From the NCBI GenBank assembly GCA_947650365.1, contig OX393552.1:48376999-48440998 (forward strand): 64,000 bases of DNA, written 5' to 3'. The notes beneath the pieces were generated by a model. That model was not told where the DNA came from, did not search any database, and was given only the letters and a program-made list of their open reading frames with translations. Numbering within the stretch: position 1 is the first letter of the stretch; every line of letters starts with the position of its first letter. This document shows positions 8,581 through 18,110 of this stretch, in pieces. The translations under genes were made by a program, and so were the position numbers. Source of the DNA: Chamaelirium japonicum (lineage: Eukaryota > Streptophyta > Magnoliopsida > Liliales > Melanthiaceae).

Positions 8581-11079
8581 GGGTGCGGGCCTCTTGGCCT
8601 CGGCGACCTCCATGTCCCTGAGGTGAAGGACATCCTGCTCGCATCGGGTAGCGGCTACCTGATCACCCCGAATTACTACGACCCCGCTCGCGGTCGGGAA
8701 TTTGAGGGCCTGATGGTTGGGTGAAGCTACCGCATTCATTTGCCTTACCCAAGGCCGCCCAAGGATGGCGTTAAATGCGGAACTTCCATCCACTACCGCG
8801 AAGCGGACTTGGCGAGCCTCTGGGCCAGCGGTCACCGTAAGGGTTATCTCCCCTGCCACTCTGGCGACCTCTCCGGTGAACCCACTGAGGGAGCTCGTCG
8901 AGGGAGACAGGTCGGCGAGTCTCAACCCCATTCGCAGGTAGGCCGACAGAAAAAGGATGTCCACGGCGCTCCCCGGATCAACCAGAGCTCGCCTCACCTC
9001 GATGTTAGCCATCATCAGGCGTATGACGAGGGGGTCATTGTGGGGCGTAACGACCCCAGTCATGTCATCTTCCGAAAACCAGAGAAAATCGCGGGCTTCC
9101 ACCCTTGGTGCTTGAAGTAAAGTAGGAGTTAGCGAGACGGAAAATACCTTTTGTGCCCGCTCCATCTCCCTGACTCGTCGGCGGGCTTCATTACTGGATC
9201 TCGGGCCGCACAGCCGCCCGCTAATGGTATGGCAGATCGCCGGTCCTTCCGCGGGAGGCGGAGGCAGGGCGGGCTCAGCGGGCCCCGGGCGATCTCCCTC
9301 CCGAGGGGCCCGTGTCGGTACTACCTCGAACCTCCTTGGAGGCGAAATAAACTGATTCAAGTGGCCCTGGGTGACCAAGTCCTCGAGGTGGTTCTTGAGA
9401 GCCCGGCATCTGTTAGTGTGATGCCCAGGGCTTCGATGAAAGGTGCACCGCCGTGAGTTGTCGGTAGAGCCAGGCTCTCCGACCTGTAGGGGTGGCGGGT
9501 ACTGGAAGAAAGGTTCATTCCGAATCTGATGGAAGATTTGTCCTGGCGAGTGGGTCAGCACGGTGAAATCCCGCTCCCCGGGTCCTGGAGGCAGGCGCCA
9601 GTTCGCCGGCCTTCCAGCGACAGCCGTGGGGGCTTCAGCGGGCTGTTCAGCAGGAACAGCGGGCGGTCCAGGCAAAGCCACCGCCAGGGGCACCTCCCTT
9701 CTCTCCACGGCCTTGACGACGAGCGGTCGCGGGGCCGGAGGAGGTCGCTGCTCGACTGCCTTTCCCTTTCGGTCTAGCACAGCGTCTTCAAGCTTGATGT
9801 GTTGCTGGACCAGGGCAAATAGTTCGACCATCGTGCGAGGGTCCTTGATCACTAGAGCGTCATGAAGCTTGCAACCCTCGGGGAGGGCGCTTCTGAAAGC
9901 GCTCACCACGGTACGATCTTGGCCCGCCGCGTCTTCCAGAGCGAGGTAGGCGCTCCGGAATCGCGTTGCGAAGCCCCGGAGCGTCTCGCGAGCTCCCATG
10001 GTTAAAGTAAACAGAGACTCGATTCTCTTCGGGGGCTGCCTATTGCAGCGATACTGCTCCAGGAATAGCCTAGAGAGAGTTGGAAAGTCGGGGATCGTGC
10101 CGGGCGGCAACTTGTGAAACCAGTTCAATGCCGAGCCGGTCAAACTGCTCGGGAATGCTCGGCACAAGACGTGGTCTTGGTCCCGGAAAAACAGAAGCTT
10201 TCTGTAAGCCAAGAGATGGTCAACGGGATCCTGCGACCCGTCGAACAATACAAACTTCGGGGGGGTCCAGTGGTGCGGAAATCCCCCTTGGTGGACCTCG
10301 CTGGTGAAAGGCGAGCTACCTCCGTGGGCGGCAAGGTCTTCAAGTAAATCTACTGGCGCACTAGGTCGCCGCCAGCGCCCGGGGAGAACTCCCAGAGGCG
10401 GCTGCGCAGGTCCTAGGCGGTCTCGTACGCTCCCTTGTGGCGAGGTCGGCCCCACCCCGCGGCGACCCTCGGGGGCAACCGCTCGGCGGGCTCCTTGCTG
10501 TCCACCCACGGATTCCTTCGGCGCGTCAGTTGATCTGTGGGAGGCCGTTGCCTCTCGAGCTCCTGAAGATATTTCCACCGCGGGCTCTTTCCCTCGTCGC
10601 CGATGGCGTGGGTCGCGATCCCGCTCTAGAGATCTTGCCTCCGACCCCTCAGAATCGGCGCTCCGGCTACGGCGGCAGGGAATGGTCGCGCGCGAGGTCG
10701 CCTGGTTGCTAGATCGCTGGGTGACTAGCTTCTGCAACCTTGTGAGCGGGGTTTCCGGCACCCCGCGTACAGCCGCTCTCCCGACTGGGGGTTCCGGTTG
10801 GGAAACCTGCCGCACCGGAGCGACCGTGGGCGGTCGCGATGTTGACGCCGGTGGTCGCACCGGAGACACCGTCTTCGCCGGCCCAGATCGTCGGCTGGCC
10901 GCCGGAGCCTGACGCAATCGTGTCAGCTCCTCCATCATCGCCCGCTGGGTGGCCAACATCTCCAACAAGAGTTGGTCGCTGAGCGGGACCTGGGGCTGAG
11001 GGGTCTCGACTGGAGGCTCGCTGCGCGCAGATCTGGCACGAGTCCTCGGTCGCCTGCGTCCCCTTGTCGCCGGAGCCAT
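8575..11079 (-). CDS. gag-pro: Gag-Pro polyprotein
   Basis: This is an 834-residue frame starting at an ATG in good plant context (GATGGCTCC), 52 bp downstream of the PBS, and ending in the TAG at 8575-8577. Residues 1-230 are Arg/Pro/Ser-rich and disordered. The retrotransposon Gag (capsid) domain spans about 275-385, with the hallmark ALNWFHKLPPGTI segment. A non-standard zinc knuckle, CTFHRSPGHHTNRC at 545-558 (C-H-H-C rather than CCHC), is typical of Tat-type Gag. The aspartic protease lies at the C-terminus: DPGSA at 701-705 (catalytic Asp 701) and ILGRPW near 772-777. The product would assemble particles in the cytoplasm, bind RNA and process itself. Placing protease before the recoding stop makes it stoichiometric with Gag. 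Confidence 0.95.
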   Translation of the reverse strand: MAPATRGRRRPRTRARSARSEPPVETPQPQVPLSDQLLLEMLATQRAMMEELTRLRQAPAASRRSGPAKTVSPVRPPASTSRPPTVAPVRQVSQPEPPVGRAAVRGVPETPLTRLQKLVTQRSSNQATSRATIPCRRSRSADSEGSEARSLERDRDPRHRRRGKEPAVEISSGAREATASHRSTDAPKESVGGQQGARRAVAPEGRRGVGPTSPQGSVRDRLGPAQPPLGVLPGRWRRPSAPVDLLEDLAAHGGSSPFTSEVHQGGFPHHWTPPKFVLFDGSQDPVDHLLAYRKLLFFRDQDHVLCRAFPSSLTGSALNWFHKLPPGTIPDFPTLSRLFLEQYRCNRQPPKRIESLFTLTMGARETLRGFATRFRSAYLALEDAAGQDRTVVSAFRSALPEGCKLHDALVIKDPRTMVELFALVQQHIKLEDAVLDRKGKAVEQRPPPAPRPLVVKAVERREVPLAVALPGPPAVPAEQPAEAPTAVAGRPANWRLPPGPGERDFTVLTHSPGQIFHQIRNEPFFQYPPPLQVGEPGSTDNSRRCTFHRSPGHHTNRCRALKNHLEDLVTQGHLNQFISPPRRFEVVPTRAPREGDRPGPAEPALPPPPAEGPAICHTISGRLCGPRSSNEARRRVREMERAQKVFSVSLTPTLLQAPRVEARDFLWFSEDDMTGVVTPHNDPLVIRLMMANIEVRRALVDPGSAVDILFLSAYLRMGLRLADLSPSTSSLSGFTGEVARVAGEITLTVTAGPEARQVRFAVVDGSSAFNAILGRPWVRQMNAVASPNHQALKFPTASGVVVIRGDQVAATRCEQDVLHLRDMEVAEAKRPAPS

Positions 11080-11102
11080 CCTTGAGGTTACGAGAGCGAA
11101 CT
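11080..11102 (-). other. Short gag leader
   Basis: Only about 23 nt separate the tRNA-like segment from the gag ATG. This is very short for a Gypsy leader and leaves little room for a conventional packaging signal outside the PBS and U5. Confidence 0.5.
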
Positions 11103-11148
11103 GCGCTCAACCGCGTGGTCGTGGGTTCGAATCCCACAGACGGCGCCA
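11103..11148 (-). promoter_or_regulatory. Primer binding site with extended tRNA-Lys-like 3' half
   Basis: On the element strand the PBS is TGGCGCCGTCTGTGGGAT (11148-11131), two bases after the LTR end. Read on the plus strand this is the 3' end of a tRNA including CCA. The similarity does not stop at 18 nt: GTGGG-TTCGAAT-CCCAC forms a perfect T arm, and the preceding ACCGCGTGGTC resembles the end of the anticodon arm plus variable loop, about 45 nt in all. The acceptor end AGACGGCGCCA fits a plant tRNA-Lys (UUU) as I remember it; that isoacceptor assignment needs a database check. The 5' half of a tRNA is absent, so this is not annotated as a tRNA gene. Confidence 0.85.
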
Positions 11149-11347
11149 AATGTTCGGGGGATTTTTCGCTGGTCCGTGCGGGCTGCCTGCAAGACAAAGA
11201 AAAGAGAACGTGAGAACGGCTGGCTCCCTCCGGAGCGCAGACCCTCCGACGCTCAAGTCAGTCACAGTGGCACAACGGCGAGCTGTAATGGACCAAAGAG
11301 GAAGGAAAAGGGATTTCGAACCTGTACTATGGAGCCTGGGGGTGAGC

Positions 11348-11354
11348 ATTTATA
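11348..11354 (-). promoter_or_regulatory. TATA box of the LTR promoter
   Basis: TATAAAT on the element strand, preceded by GC-rich sequence and about 200 bp upstream of the LTR end. A transcription start near 11320 would follow. This is the best TATA match I saw in the LTR. Confidence 0.7.
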
Positions 11355-11766
11355 GCAATCGGCGGCCTACCGTGGCCCGACACGTGGAGATTCTTCCGGC
11401 GCCTTCTAGACCCCCCACGTTCTGGCTCGCGTGGGTCTGACAGTCCTTGGTACTCGCGCCCTGACATTCTGTCGTCAGGCCTGCCAGGCGGTTTGAGTGG
11501 GGGAGGGAATCTTTCTTGTCGTGGCCAGGTGGCCATTCTGGAATGTTCAAGTCTGGGAGGTCTCGAACTGATTCGAGCGAGCTTCCGTGGACCACGTTTG
11601 TCCACGTAGCTTCCGTGGGGTTTTGCCACCTGGCATCTCCTCATACATTATGGGTGACCTCCGACGGGGAGCTAAGGTGAGCTCGCCCTCTATTGCTCCG
11701 CCTTCTCTTCCACATCTATCAAGAGTCGGACCTCGCGGGAGCAACCTCCTCGATAAACTGGGGAAT

Positions 11767-12112
11767 TCTGGCGAGCTTGGGCGAGCTCCTGAGCGAGCTA
11801 GGGGCGAGCTCCTGCGCGAGCTAGGGGCGTTCGCGATGCCGGTGTCTTCGTTATGCATGACGGTCTAACTCCCGCTATCACTGCCAGCGAGTTCTCGCGC
11901 GGGCTTGGCGAACTCCGGGGCGAGCTCCTGAGCGAGCTTAGGCGAGCTCCTGGGTGAGCTTGGCGAGCTACGGGGCGAGCTCCTGAGCGAGCTTCTGGGC
12001 GATCTCGGGCGAGCTCCGTCGAGCTCAGGCGAGCTCCTGAGCGAGCTTCTGGGCGATCTCAGGCGAGCTCCATCGAGCTCAGGCGAGCTCTTAAGAGTGC
12101 TCTTGGCCTGGG
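11767..12112. repeat. GAGCTC-rich short degenerate repeats in U3
   Basis: The motif GCGAGCTCCTGAGCGAGCTT and shorter relatives recur many times with irregular spacing. The core GAGCTC is palindromic, so the region is dense in small dyads. It lies between the TATA box and the 70-bp triplicate and may be the enhancer part of U3, which is inference from position. Confidence 0.75.
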
Positions 12113-12181
12113 CCCTTTCAGCCTAATGTGGATCTCGCTCCCTGTCAAGGTGATTTGGTGAGCACGGGGGAGCGAACTCCT

Positions 12182-12391
12182 GCGAGCTGCACTCAGATAC
12201 AAGGTGTCCATCCAGCTCCCTGTGGGGCGAGCTCCTGAGGGGTTGGGAGAGGCGAGCTGCACTCAGATACAAGGTGTCCATCCAGCTCCCTATGGGGCGA
12301 GCTCCTGAGGGGTTGGGAGAGGCGAGCTGCACTCAGATACAAAGTGTCCATCCAGCTCCCTGTGGGGGGGGCGGGCTCCTGATGGGCTGGG
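12182..12391 (-). repeat. 70-bp tandem repeat inside the LTR (5' LTR copy)
   Basis: Three 70-bp units begin at 12182, 12252 and 12322, matching those in the other LTR. The second unit has CCCTATGG where the first has CCCTGTGG. Confidence 0.9.
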
Positions 12392-12486
12392 AGGGCGAGC
12401 TTTTTGGACGGGCTCCCTCGAGAACTCTTATCTCAGATGCGTTTGCAATGCTACCCAAGATATGTGGTTTCTGTCTACCCCCAACA

Positions 12487-13768
12487 CGATCCATTCTAAT
12501 CCATCGAGCGAATGAATTAGAATAGATCGTAGGAATGAATTAGAATGAATCATACGAATGAATTGGAATGGATAGTGTGAATGAATTAGAATGGATCGTA
12601 CGAATGAATTAGAATGGATTGTAAGTACGAATGAATTAGAATTGATCGAACGAATGGATTAGAATGGATCGTACGAATGGATTAGAATGGATCGTACGAA
12701 TGGATTAGAACACATTGTACGAATGAATTAGAATAGATACATTTGTGCGAATGAATTAGATTGCATCGTACGAATGAATTTGAATGGATCGGACAAATGA
12801 ATTAGAATGGATCGTCCGAATGAATAAGAATGAATCGTACGAATGCATTAGAATGGATACATTCGTGCGAATGAATTAGAATGGATACATTCGAGCGAAT
12901 GAATTAGAATGGATCAGAATGGATACATGCGTGCGAATAAATTAGAATGGATCGTACGAACGAATTAGATTGGATCGTATGAATGAATTAGTCTAATGGA
13001 TACATTCGAGCGAATGAATTAGAATGGATCAGAATGGATACATGCGTGCGAATAAATTAGAATGGATCGTACAAATGAATTAGAATGGATTATAGGAATG
13101 AATTAGAATGGATCGTACGAACGAATTAGAATGGATCATATGAACGAATTAGAATGGATACATTCGTGCGAATGAATTAGAATGGATCGTACAAATGAAT
13201 TAGAATTGATCGTACGAATGAATTAGAATAGATCGTACGAATGAATTAGAATTGATACATTTGTACGAATGAATTAGAATGGATTGTGCGAATGAATTAG
13301 AATGGATCGTACGAATGGATTAGAATGGATCGTACGAATGGATTAGAATGGATCGTACGAATGAATTAGAATGGATACATTCGAGCGAATGAATTAGAAC
13401 GGATCAGAATGGATACATGCGTGCGAATAAATTAGAATGGATCGTACAAATGAATTAGAATGGATCATAGGAATGAATTAGAATGGATCGTACGAACGAA
13501 TTAGAATGGATCATATGAACGAATTAGAATGGATACATTCGTGCGAATGAATTAGAATGGATCGTACAAATGAATTAGAATTGATCGTACGAATGAATTA
13601 GAATAGATCGTACGAATGAATTAGAATTGATACATTTGTACGAATGAATTAGAATGGATCGTGCCAATGAATTAGAATGGATCGTACGAATGAATTAGAA
13701 TGGATCGTACGAATGCATTAGAATGGATCGTACGAATGGATTAGAATGGATCGTACGAATGGATTAGA
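12487..13768 (+). repeat. Satellite block, forward, next to the Gypsy element
   Basis: The first 17 bp at the retroelement junction (CGATCCATTCTAATCCA) are in the opposite direction; the rest is forward. A ~320-bp stretch from about 13000 recurs at +375 bp (about 13375), sharing the rare variant GGATCAGAATGGATACATGC. Confidence 0.85.
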
Positions 13769-14207
13769 ACGAATCCATTCTAATTCATTCGTACGATCCA
13801 TTCTAATTTATTCGCTCGAATGTATCCATTCTAATTCATTCGTACACTCCATTCTAATTCATTCGCACGATCCATTCTAATTCATTCGTCTGATCCATTC
13901 TAATTCATTCTACGATCTATTCTAATTCATTCGCATGATCCATTCTAGTTCATTCGTACGATCTATTAGAATGGATCGTACGAACGAATTAGAATGGATC
14001 GTACGAACGAATTAGAATGGATCATTCTAATCCATTCGTGAGAATGAATTAGAATGGATCTATTCTAGTTCATTTCTACGAATGTATCCAATCTAATTCA
14101 TTCGCACGATCCATTCTAATTCGTTCATACGATCCATTCTAATTCGTTCGTACGATCCATTCTAATTCATTCTTACGATCCATTCTAATTCATTCGCACG
14201 AATGTAT
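13769..14207. repeat. Satellite, mixed orientation
   Basis: Short alternating blocks switch near 13769, 13968, 14022, 14038 and 14060, some only one unit long. Confidence 0.8.
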
Positions 14208-15090
14208 CATACGAATGAATTAGAATGGATCATGCGAATGAATTAAAATGGATCGTACAAATGAATTAGAATGGATCGTGCGAATGAATTAGAATGTATC
14301 GTACGAACGAATTAGAATGGATCGTACGAATGGATTAGAATGAATCGTACGAATGAATTAGAATGGATCATGCGAATGAATTAGAATGGATTGTATGAAT
14401 GAATTAGAATGGATCGAACGAATGAATTAGAATGGATACATTCATGCAAATGAATTAGAATGGATCGTACGAATGAATTAGAATGGATCATATGAATGAA
14501 TTAGAATGGATCGTGCGAACGAATTAGAATGGATCGTACGAACGAATTAGAATGGATCGTATGAACGAATTAGAATGGATCGTACGAACGAATTAGAATG
14601 GATTATGCGAATGAATTAGAATGGATCGTATGAACGAATTAGAATGGATCGTACGAACGAATTAGAATAGATACATTCGAGCGAATGAATTAGAATGGAT
14701 CGTACGAATGAATTAGAATGGATCGTGCGAATGAATTAGAATCGATTGTACGAATGAATTAGAATGGATCGTACGAATGGATTAGAATGGATCGTGTGAA
14801 TGAATTAGAATGGATCGTACGAATGAATTAGAATGGATCATAGGAATGGATTAGAATGGATCGTGCAAATGAATTAGAATGGATACATTCGTGCGAATGA
14901 ATTAGAATTGATACATTTGTGCGAATGAATAAGAATGGATCGTACGAATGAATTAGAATGGATACATTTGTGCGAATGAGTTAGAATGGATCGTACGAAT
15001 GAATTAGAATGAATCATACGAATGAATTAGAATGGATCATACGAATGAATTAGAATACATCATCTGAATGAATTAGAATGGATCGTACGT
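14208..15090 (+). repeat. Satellite block, forward
   Basis: Mostly 23-bp units, with a run carrying GAACGAATTAG near 14280-14660 and a few 28-bp units. Confidence 0.85.
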
Positions 15091-15544
15091 TTGATCCATT
15101 CTAATTCATTCGTACGATCCATTCTAATCCATTCGTACGATCCATTCTAATCCATTCGTACGATCCATTCTAATTCATTCTCACAAATGTAACCTTTCTA
15201 ATTCATTTGTACAATCCATTCTAATTCATTCGTACGATCCATTCTAATCCTTTCGTACGATCCATTCTAATCCATTCGTACGATCCATTCTAATTCATTC
15301 GCACGAATGTAACCATTCTAATTCATTCGTATGATCCATTCTAATTCATTCCTATGATCCATTCTAATTCATTCGCACGAATGTATCCATTTTAATTCAT
15401 TTGCACGATCCATTCTAATTCATTCCTATGATCCATTCTAATTCATTCGTACGATGCATTCTAATTCATTCGTACGATCCATTCTAATTCATTCGCACGA
15501 TCCGTTCTAATTCATTCCTATGATCCATTCTAATTCATTTGCAC
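15091..15544 (-). repeat. Satellite block, reverse
   Basis: Contains the TCTCACAAATGTAACCTTTC module around 15178-15200 that reappears in the 171-bp higher-order repeat at 18495. Confidence 0.85.
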
Positions 15545-15678
15545 GAATGAATTAGAATGGATCATAGGAATGAATTAGAATGGATCGTGCAAATGAATTA
15601 GAATGGATACATTCGTGCGAATGAATTAGAATGGATCATAGGAATGAACTAGAATGGATCGTACGAATGAATTAGAAT

Positions 15679-15683
15679 GGTTA
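15679..15683. other. Target site duplication (left) of Cassandra
   Basis: GGTTA, repeated at 16450-16454. Removing the element and one copy restores the satellite variant AATGGTTACATTCGTGCGAA, which occurs elsewhere in the array. Confidence 0.95.
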
Positions 15684-16026
15684 TGTGACGACCAAGATCC
15701 AATAGGCCAATAGCCAAGAGCCAAGACTCCTGAGGCGAGAATGCCAAGATGGATGAGGTGAGGTGAGGTGAGGTGAGGTGTACAAGGCCATGAGTTAGCC
15801 CCACATCGCCTGGAGAGAAGGAGATCCTGAGCTACTTATATAATTTCCCCTCCCAAACATAAAAGACGCGTTTTAAAACTATGCGCTGTTACGGATTTCG
15901 TAAGAACTCCATAGTTAAGCGTGCTCGGACGAGAGTTGTACCAGGATGGGTGACCACCCTGGGAAGTTCTCGTGCGTGCACGGGGCAAAGTGGACAATAT
16001 CTTATGTGTTTGGGGCGGATGTTACA
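15684..16026 (+). repeat. Cassandra 5' LTR
   Basis: Starts TGTGACGACCAAGATCC and ends GGCGGATGTTACA (TG...CA). It contains a GGTGA pentamer run near 15755-15780, TTATATAATTTCCCC near 15837, and the 5S-like segment. Confidence 0.95.
15883..15985 (+). ncRNA. 5S rRNA-derived segment in the Cassandra 5' LTR
   Basis: AGTTAAGCGTGCTCGGACGA and then CAGGATGGGTGACC match the conserved internal control region (A box, intermediate element, C box) and 3' half of plant 5S rRNA. The 5' part (TGCGCTGTTACGGATTTCG) is diverged. The 5S internal Pol III promoter is known to be kept in Cassandra. This is not annotated as a functional rRNA gene because the terminal stem is not recognisable. Confidence 0.9.
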
Positions 16027-16029
16027 AAA

Positions 16030-16041
16030 TGGTATCAGAGC
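16030..16041 (+). promoter_or_regulatory. Cassandra primer binding site (initiator tRNA-Met)
   Basis: TGGTATCAGAGC, three bases after the LTR end, is the standard initiator tRNA-Met complement used by many plant LTR elements. Confidence 0.95.
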
Positions 16042-16091
16042 TGGTTCTCCTCGGGATGGGGGGGTCTAACCCTACACGAGGACGTGTAGCC

Positions 16092-16106
16092 CTAATGGGG
16101 GTGGAT
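16092..16106 (+). promoter_or_regulatory. Cassandra polypurine tract
   Basis: TAATGGGGGTGGAT immediately precedes the 3' LTR start TGTGACG. Confidence 0.85.
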
Positions 16107-16449
16107 TGTGACGACCAAGATCCAATAGGCCAATAGCCAAGAGCCAAGACTCCTGAGGCGGGGATGCCAAGATGAATGAGGTGAGGTGAGGTGAGGTGAG
16201 GTGTACAAGGCCATGAGTTAGCCCCACATCGCCTGAAGAGAAGGAGATCATGAGCTACTTATATAATTTCCCCTCCCAAACATAAAAGATGCGTTTTAAA
16301 ACCGTGCGCTGCTACGGATTTCGTAAGAACTCCATAGTTAAGCGTGCTCGGACGAGAGTAGTACCAGGATGGGTGACCACCCTGGGAAGTTCTCGTGCGA
16401 GCACGGGGCAAAGCGGACAATATCTTATGTGTTTGGGGCGGATGTTACA
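16107..16449 (+). repeat. Cassandra 3' LTR
   Basis: Identical in length (343 bp) to the 5' LTR, with scattered substitutions, mostly transitions, e.g. GCGGGGATG for GCGAGAATG. It ends GGATGTTACA, followed by the second GGTTA. Confidence 0.95.
16303..16408 (+). ncRNA. 5S rRNA-derived segment in the Cassandra 3' LTR
   Basis: Same 5S-like core as the 5' LTR copy. GAGAGTAGTACCAGG here is closer to typical plant 5S (GAGAGTAGTACTAGG) than the 5' LTR copy (GAGAGTTGTACC). Confidence 0.9.
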
Positions 16450-18110
16450 GGTTACATTCGTGCGAATGAATTAGAATGGATCGTACGAATGCATTAGAAT
16501 GGATCGTACGAATGGATTAGAATGGATCGTACGAATGGATTAGAATGGTTACATTTATAAGAATGAATTAGAATGGATTGTACGAATGGATTAGAATGGA
16601 TCGTACGAATGAATTAGAATGGATCATACAAATGAATTAGAAAGGTTACATTTGTGAGAATGAATTAAAATGGATCGTACGAATGGATTAGAATGGATCG
16701 TACGAATGGATTAGAATGGATCGTACAAATGAATTAGAATGGATCATACAAATGAATTAGAAAGGTTACATTCGTGAAAATGAATTAGAATGGATCGTAC
16801 GAAGGAATTAGAATGGATCATGCGAATGAATTTGAATGGATCGTACGAATGAATAAGAATGGATCGTACGAATGAATTAGAATGGATCATGCGAATGAAT
16901 TAGAATGGATACATTCTTGTGAATGAATTTGAATGGATCGTACGAATGAATTAGAATGAATCGTACGAACGAATTAGGATGGATCGTACGAATGTATTAG
17001 AATGGATCGTACGAATGAATTAGAATGGATCATAGGAATGAATAAGAATAGATCGTGCAAATGAATTAGAATGGATACATTCGTGCGAATGAATTAGAAT
17101 GGATCGTAGGAATGAATTAGAATGGATCGTACGAATAAATTAGAATGATTACATTCGTGCGAATGAATTAGAATGGATCGTACGAATGGATTAGAATGGA
17201 TCGTACGAATGGATTAGAATGGATCGTACGAATGAATTAGAATGAATCGTACGAACGAATTAGGATGGATTGTACGAATGTATTAGAATGGATCGTACGA
17301 ATGAATTAGAATGGATCATAGGAATGAATAAGAATAGATCGTGCAAATGAATTAGAATGGATACATTCGTGCGAATGAATTAGAATGGATCGTAGGAATG
17401 AATTAGAATGGATCGGACGAATAAATTAGAATGATTACATTCGTGCGAATGAATTAGAATGGATCGTACGAATGGATTAGAATGGATCGTACGAATGAAT
17501 TAGAATGGATCATACAAATGAATTAGAAAGGTTACATTTGTGAGAATGAATTAGAATGGATCGTACGAATGAATTAGAATAGATCGTACAAATGAATTAG
17601 AATGGATTGTACGAATGAATTAGAATGGATACATTCGTGCGAATGAATTAGAATGGATCGTACAAATGAATTAGAATGGATCATACGAATGAATTAGAAT
17701 GGATCATACGAATGGATTAGAATGTATTGTGCGAATGAATTAGAATGGATCGTATGAATGAATAAGAATGGATCGTACGAATGAATTAGAATGGATTGTA
17801 CGAATGAATTAGAATGGATTGTACAAATGAATTAGAAAGGTTACATTTGTGAGAATGAATTAGAATGGATCGTACGAATGGATTAGAATACATCGTACGA
17901 ATGGATTAGAATGGATCGTACGAATGGATTAGAATGGATCGTACGAATGAATTAGAATGGATCATACAAATGAATTAGAAACGTTACATTCGTTAGAATG
18001 AATTAGAATGGATCGTACGAATGAATTAGAATGGATCATGCGAATGAATTTGAATGGATCGTACGCATGAATAAGAATGGATCGTAGGAATGAATTAGAA
18101 TGGATCATAC

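Larger units (their letters stand above)
1..12486 (-). mobile_element. Ty3/Gypsy LTR retrotransposon, Tat-like lineage, near complete
   Basis: The element lies in minus orientation and is truncated only by the left window edge. In its own 5' to 3' order it has: LTR (12486-11151), tRNA-Lys-like PBS, gag-pro, in-frame TAG, pol in the order RT, RNase H, second RNase H, integrase, then a 78-bp tandem array, an antisense gene, a ~146-bp tandem array, a polypurine tract and the 3' LTR. Integrase after RT/RNase H defines Gypsy order. The second RNase H, the CX2HX4HX4C-type Gag finger, the absence of a chromodomain and an extra antisense ORF between pol and 3' LTR are traits known for plant Tat/Retand-type elements. 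With a second full LTR it would be about 13.4 kb. The right edge meets satellite DNA directly. The left flank, and hence the target duplication, is outside the window. Confidence 0.95.
11151..12486 (-). repeat. 5' LTR of the Gypsy element, complete (1336 bp)
   Basis: On the element strand the LTR begins TGTTGGGGG (12486) and ends CCCCCGAACA (11151), giving TG...CA ends and a short imperfect terminal inverted repeat. The left boundary is fixed by the PBS two bases away. The right boundary is fixed by the abrupt change to satellite at 12487 and by the matching edge of the other LTR. A TATA box at 11354-11348 places U3 at 12486 to about 11320 and R-U5 at about 11320-11151. It contains the same 70-bp triplicate as the 3' LTR (12182-12391) and a GAGCTC-rich stretch. 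Confidence 0.95.
15684..16449 (+). mobile_element. Cassandra-type TRIM retrotransposon (complete, non-coding)
   Basis: Two 343-bp LTRs flank an 80-bp internal region containing a TGGTATCAGAGC primer binding site and a purine tract. Both LTRs carry 5S rRNA-derived sequence, the hallmark of Cassandra TRIMs. A perfect 5-bp target duplication (GGTTA) brackets the element. No protein is encoded, so movement would need enzymes in trans. The LTRs differ at about a dozen positions of 343 by eye (roughly 3.5%), so this copy is older than the Gypsy insertion. Two predicted small open frames inside it overlap the 5S segments and are not genes. Confidence 0.95.
15545..18110 (+). repeat. Satellite block, forward, hosting the Cassandra insertion
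   Basis: Forward units flank the TRIM at 15684-16449. A stretch beginning near 16961 (marker GAACGAATTAGGATGGAT) recurs 287 bp later near 17248, showing a local higher-order duplication. Confidence 0.85.

Noticed and set aside
11103-11148. A tRNA gene
   Set aside because: Only the T arm, acceptor 3' strand and CCA end are recognisable. CCA is not encoded in plant nuclear tRNA genes, and the position next to the LTR identifies it as a PBS.
15883-16408. Functional 5S rRNA gene cluster
   Set aside because: The spacing is that of two LTRs with PBS and PPT between them, target duplications flank the pair, and the 5' part of the 5S sequence is diverged.
15881-16474. Two small protein frames of about 60 residues
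   Set aside because: They overlap the 5S-derived parts of the Cassandra LTRs and repeat because the LTR is duplicated.
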